Source of the DNA: an uncultured Collinsella sp. | Lineage (GTDB): Bacteria > Actinomycetota > Coriobacteriia > Coriobacteriales > Coriobacteriaceae | Length of the DNA stretch: 9,597 bases | Direction of reading: 5' to 3' | NCBI GenBank assembly: GCA_900551365.1 | Contig: URVZ01000065.1 | Coordinates: forward strand, 1 to 9,597 | Shown here: piece after piece, positions 7,350-9,597 of the stretch | How positions within the stretch are numbered: the first letter of the stretch is position 1 | Layout of the letters: every line of letters begins with the position of its first letter | Made by a program: the position numbers and the translations under genes | Notes under the pieces: generated by a model | What the model was told of the DNA's origin: nothing | What the model saw: only the letters and a program-made list of their open reading frames with translations | The model's database searches: none

Positions 7350-8087
7350 CTATGCGCCGATGGCGCCGCCGCAGTATTCGCAGCGCCCACTGGCATCGGG
7401 AATGGTGGTGGCTCCGCAGAAGGGGCAGGTGACCGCGGTCTTGGGAGCCTTGGCGGCCACGACACTGTCGCGCGTTTCCTGACGCAGCTGCACCAAGGCG
7501 TCGCGAACTTCGGTTGCCTGGCGCTTGGCCTCGCGGTATTCGATGGAACCGCGCTGATCGATGGTGGAGTCGTTCACGCGCAGGCTGATCTCGGTGAAGT
7601 ACGGCGTGTTGACGTGGATGGTCAGATTAAAGTCGTAATCCAGGTCGTAGCGCGGCGGGTTGTAGCTCTCGCGCTCGCCGTCCTTGGTCTCGCGATAGAT
7701 CTCGGTGCGATGCTCGTCGATATCCATATCGCAGCCGAGTACCTGCGAGAACTCGATGATGTCGGGATTGGCGTCGCGCCAGCGGCTCTGCGAAGTGATG
7801 ATCAGCAGGCCCGCGTCCTCATCGAGCATAATATTGGTGCGCCCGGCAGAAAGCGTGCGCGTGGGGTTGAACGAAGACAGGCGCTCGGCGTTGGCCTCGC
7901 GGTAGGCGAGTTGCTCACGGATATCGTCCGCGGTGCTGGAGCGATAGCCGTGAAAGTAGGGGGAGAGCTTGCCGGCGCACTCTTTGCACAGGTAGCCTTC
8001 ATTGATTTTTGTCTTACCTAGAAGTCCCAGCTCGGTACCGCAAATCGCGCACTCTTTCTTCTCGAACATCTTGTCAAAGAAGCCCAT
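7350..8087 (-). CDS. DUF4428 / zinc-ribbon protein of unknown function
   Basis: This 245-residue soluble protein is the first gene of the leftward operon. The N-terminus (Cys13, Cys16, Cys34, Cys37 in ECAICGTELGLLGKTKI and GYLCKEC) matches the DUF4428 zinc-finger pattern. The middle (about 50-180) is a mixed alpha/beta region with a paired-strand core around YDLDYDFNLTIHVNTPYFTEISLRV. A probable coiled coil (about 182-210, EAKRQATEVRDALVQLRQE) follows. The C-terminus is a second zinc ribbon (Cys221, Cys224, Cys236, Cys239; CPFCGATTIP...CEYCGG). No signal peptide or membrane helix is visible. The ATG at 8087 follows GGGAGG 6-7 bases upstream. Paired terminal zinc ribbons, as in its two downstream neighbours, suggest that these proteins assemble together. 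The biochemical role is not known. Confidence 0.9.
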   Translation of the reverse strand: MGFFDKMFEKKECAICGTELGLLGKTKINEGYLCKECAGKLSPYFHGYRSSTADDIREQLAYREANAERLSSFNPTRTLSAGRTNIMLDEDAGLLIITSQSRWRDANPDIIEFSQVLGCDMDIDEHRTEIYRETKDGERESYNPPRYDLDYDFNLTIHVNTPYFTEISLRVNDSTIDQRGSIEYREAKRQATEVRDALVQLRQETRDSVVAAKAPKTAVTCPFCGATTIPDASGRCEYCGGAIGA

Positions 8088-8219
8088 GGCTGCCTCCCAT
8101 CAACTGGTAGCGTGTGTCACTTTTGATGATGGGGGAGTGCGCGATCTTTCACGATACCCAGACGGCTCAAGAGGTCTCCACAACTGGGACACATGGCCCA
8201 TTTTTCATCCCCAAATAAC

Positions 8220-8281
8220 TTGCGGTGAAATAGTTCCTAAATGTGGGCCATAGAAGGCCAACAGGAACTATTCCACCGCAA
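8220..8281. repeat. Inverted repeat with 19-bp arms
   Basis: Arm 8220-8238 (TTGCGGTGAAATAGTTCCT) is complementary to 8263-8281 (AGGAACTATTCCACCGCAA) at 18 of 19 positions; the single mismatch is A8228 against C8273. The 24-base loop (8239-8262) has a small inner GGCC/GGCC pair. It could act as an RNA hairpin or as a small mobile or REP-type palindrome. Its AT/GC mix differs somewhat from the flanking genes. Confidence 0.85.
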
Positions 8282-8289
8282 CTTCTGGG

Positions 8290-8318
8290 TAGTCATCGGG
8301 GACGTTCTTAAACGACTA
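8290..8318. repeat. Repeat hairpin copy A
   Basis: Arms TAGTC (8290-8294) and GACTA (8314-8318) enclose a loop containing GGGGACGTTCTTAA (8298-8311). This is the first of two copies spaced 51 bases apart. The 3' arm also sits inside the perfect 14-base palindrome AACGACTAGTCGTT (8311-8324), so two alternative foldings are possible. Confidence 0.65.
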
Positions 8319-8386
8319 GTCGTTGGGGGCAGTCTTCGGCCACTCATTGGGGACGTACTTAAATGAGTGGCGGTTGGGGACACTCC
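8291..8386. repeat. Tandem direct repeat, period 51 bases, two diverged copies
   Basis: Copy A (8291-8335) and copy B (8342-8386) align without gaps at an offset of 51 bases, with 34 of 45 positions identical by hand count. The most conserved blocks are TCAT, GGGGACGT-CTTAAA and GTTGGGG-CA-TC. The GGGGAC/TTGGGG motifs next to small palindromes resemble REP-like elements mobilised in trans by Y1/RAYT transposases; no such transposase gene is in the window. Confidence 0.7.
8339..8371. repeat. Repeat hairpin copy B
   Basis: Arms GCCACTCATT (8339-8348) and AATGAGTGGC (8362-8371) pair over 10 bases around loop GGGGACGTACTTA (8349-8361). The loop matches copy A except for one base, while the arms differ in a compensating way. 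It lies 42-74 bases past the DUF1593 stop, so it may also shape the 3' end of that transcript, but there is no following T run. Confidence 0.75.
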
Positions 8387-8412
8387 ATGTCGAATGTGGG
8401 TGTCGCCGCTTG

Positions 8413-9597
8413 CTACGCGACGGTGATGGCGACTTGGGCGTAGCGGGTGCAGGGGCGCTCGGTGCGCGTCTGCACGCTGAGGGTGAGCACGAAGCGGTCA
8501 CCGGGCTGCGCATCGGCGGGCACGGTGAACGTGGCGTCCGCCGCGCATTCCTGCCACAGCGACAGGTCTTGGGCACCTGCATAGCTCGTTGGTCCCATGG
8601 CGACATCCCAATGCGCATCGAAGCCCTTGCCATCGGGGTCGACGATGGTCGCTGCAAGAGCAACGCGCTCACCGGCTGTGGCGCTCATGTCGCCCGTGAC
8701 CTCGGCAACATACGCCGGATGCGAGCAGTCCGCGGGCCCATGGGCGCACCACTGCGCACGAGCGGCGAAGTCTTCCTGATAGGCGCGCAGATGGGGATTA
8801 GGATTGCCATCGACGGGCGTGCCTATGGCTGCAAAGCCGGCAGGTGCATCTGAGTGGGGATGCCCGTCGAGGAACATGCGGCCGAGCAAGGTGTCAAAGT
8901 CGCGGTTATCGATGCCGCGCAGGCCAAACGGCAGCAGCGGGATATAGGTCATTGAGTCGCCTTCGGCCATAAAGTCGCCGCGCTCAAACTGCATCGCAGG
9001 CATGCCCTCCAGGCCCCAGTCCAAGCGCGCATGCTTGCCAAACTGAAAGCGCTCGGGCTCGTTTTCGTACACCTTGCCATCGCCATAGAGCATATAGCGC
9101 GCCATAAGGGGACCGTTGCCCTGCGTGAGATTCTGTTCGGGCCAGGGAGCCTGGAACAGCGGCAGTGTATCGGGCTGAGCCATCTTGGCATCGACATAGC
9201 CGCCATACATATAGGGCACACACCAAAAGATGAGATCGGGGAAGAGCTCATGCCCATGGTCGAGCCAAGAATTGTCCTGCCCCACGCCATCGGCAACGCC
9301 CATCACGCGCACCTTCTGATAGACACGCTGCTGCACAGAAGGCCATTCGGGCGTATCACGATAGCGCTCAGCAATGCTCATGAGCGCACGAACAATGGTA
9401 TTCATGCCGCCCCAGCTGAGCAGCCAAAGCGTACGCGGGTCATCATCCAAGATTGCCTGAGCAATCACGCGCGAACCCTCAGTCTCCTCACGCACATCGC
9501 CCTCAAAGGCAACGTTGCCCACAAAGGTACGCTCAATCATCTGAGCCGGCGAAGGAAACGGCGGCTCACCGGCAGCGGCCGCATTAGCCTGCAGCTG
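8413..9597 (-). CDS. DUF1593 domain protein (nucleoside-hydrolase-like), N-terminus outside the window
   Basis: The reading frame stays open to the right edge (QLQANAAAAGEPPFPSPAQ before the Met at 9540), so this is the C-terminal part of a longer protein, and the Met is probably internal. The visible part begins inside the DUF1593 domain: FVGNVAFEGDVREETEGS, AILDDDPRTLWLLSWGGMNTIVRALMSI, GQDNSWLDHG and PYMYGGYVDA are characteristic of this family, which has an inosine/uridine nucleoside hydrolase-like fold and is often labelled cellulose-binding. The Asp-rich nucleoside-hydrolase metal site should lie in the missing N-terminus. From residue about 285 (counted from the Met) a beta-rich, immunoglobulin-like C-terminal domain follows (GDMSATAGERVALAATIVDPDGKGF), ending YAQVAITVA, as usual for the family. 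Many homologues are secreted and linked to glycan or nucleoside use; export cannot be judged here. It ends in TAG at 8415-8413. Confidence 0.88.
   Translation of the reverse strand, partial: QLQANAAAAGEPPFPSPAQMIERTFVGNVAFEGDVREETEGSRVIAQAILDDDPRTLWLLSWGGMNTIVRALMSIAERYRDTPEWPSVQQRVYQKVRVMGVADGVGQDNSWLDHGHELFPDLIFWCVPYMYGGYVDAKMAQPDTLPLFQAPWPEQNLTQGNGPLMARYMLYGDGKVYENEPERFQFGKHARLDWGLEGMPAMQFERGDFMAEGDSMTYIPLLPFGLRGIDNRDFDTLLGRMFLDGHPHSDAPAGFAAIGTPVDGNPNPHLRAYQEDFAARAQWCAHGPADCSHPAYVAEVTGDMSATAGERVALAATIVDPDGKGFDAHWDVAMGPTSYAGAQDLSLWQECAADATFTVPADAQPGDRFVLTLSVQTRTERPCTRYAQVAITVA

Larger units (their letters stand above)
8088..8412. other. 325-bp repeat-rich gap upstream of the zinc-ribbon operon
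   Basis: No credible gene is visible. The gap lies between the DUF1593 stop (8413) and the DUF4428 start (8087), both read leftwards, so it should hold the operon promoter and the end of the DUF1593 transcript. Positions 8088-8219 are unstructured apart from ATGGCCCA at 8193-8200. I could not pick a convincing -35/-10 pair on the minus strand. Positions 8220-8281 form a long inverted repeat and 8290-8386 hold two diverged copies of a hairpin unit, listed separately. No T run typical of an intrinsic terminator follows any of these hairpins on the minus strand. Confidence 0.7.

Noticed and set aside
7101..8021. 306-residue open frame on the plus strand
   Set aside because: It is antisense to the YdjG-like and DUF4428 genes, with no recognisable motif and no ribosome site.
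8088..8219. Sigma-70-type promoter for the zinc-ribbon operon
   Set aside because: TTGAGC and TATCGT-like hexamers occur on the minus strand but are not at a 16-18 base spacing, so no pair is convincing.
8002..8253. 83-residue plus-strand open frame across the DUF4428 start and the gap
   Set aside because: It covers the 5' end of a well-supported gene on the other strand and then enters the inverted repeat. No motif supports translation.
8339..8412. Hairpin B as an intrinsic terminator of the DUF1593 gene
   Set aside because: The stem is present, but no T run follows it on the minus strand and it belongs to a two-copy repeat, so I call it a repeat, not a terminator.
8323..8853. 176-residue plus-strand open frame starting in the repeat region
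   Set aside because: It is antisense to the DUF1593 gene, which has clear family motifs; its start lies inside repeat copy A and lacks a ribosome site.

Overview
The window looks like chromosomal DNA from a high-GC Gram-positive bacterium, most likely a gut coriobacterium such as Collinsella. This rests on GC-rich codon use, a lipoprotein with a canonical lipobox, the SPFH/zinc-ribbon protein set, the DUF1593 protein and the style of the intergenic repeats. The genus is an inference from composition and protein families; there is no rRNA or other marker here.

Left part (1-3679, plus strand): a two-component signalling operon. A membrane sensor resembling a histidine kinase, open at the left window edge and apparently without the catalytic boxes, overlaps by 4 bp a second membrane sensor kinase. 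That kinase carries recognisable H, N, D and G boxes but is broken by a one-base frameshift in a run of six G. It overlaps by 4 bp a NarL/LuxR-type response regulator. A strong hairpin terminator lies in the short convergent gap (3680-3788).

Middle part (3789-8087, minus strand): four closely spaced genes read leftwards: a DUF4428/zinc-ribbon protein, a TFIIB-type zinc-ribbon protein with two membrane helices (YdjG-like), an SPFH/band-7 protein with two C-terminal zinc ribbons (YdjI-like), and an acidic two-domain lipoprotein. The first three each have two zinc-binding cysteine clusters and look like a membrane-associated module related to the Bacillus subtilis ydjGHI set, which is tied to PspA and envelope stress. 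No PspA or TPM-domain gene is visible here.

Right part (8088-9597): a 325-bp gap full of inverted repeats. It has a 19-bp-arm hairpin with one mismatch, then two diverged copies of a 51-bp-period unit. Each copy has a hairpin with a conserved GGGGACGT(T/A)CTTAA loop and compensating changes in the arms. Beyond the gap is the C-terminal part of a DUF1593 (nucleoside-hydrolase-like) protein running off the right edge.

No tRNA, rRNA, CRISPR array, transposase gene or replication origin was seen. The most notable points are the homopolymer frameshift in the only catalytically competent kinase, the pairing of that kinase with a degenerate partner, and the covarying repeat hairpins upstream of the zinc-ribbon operon.
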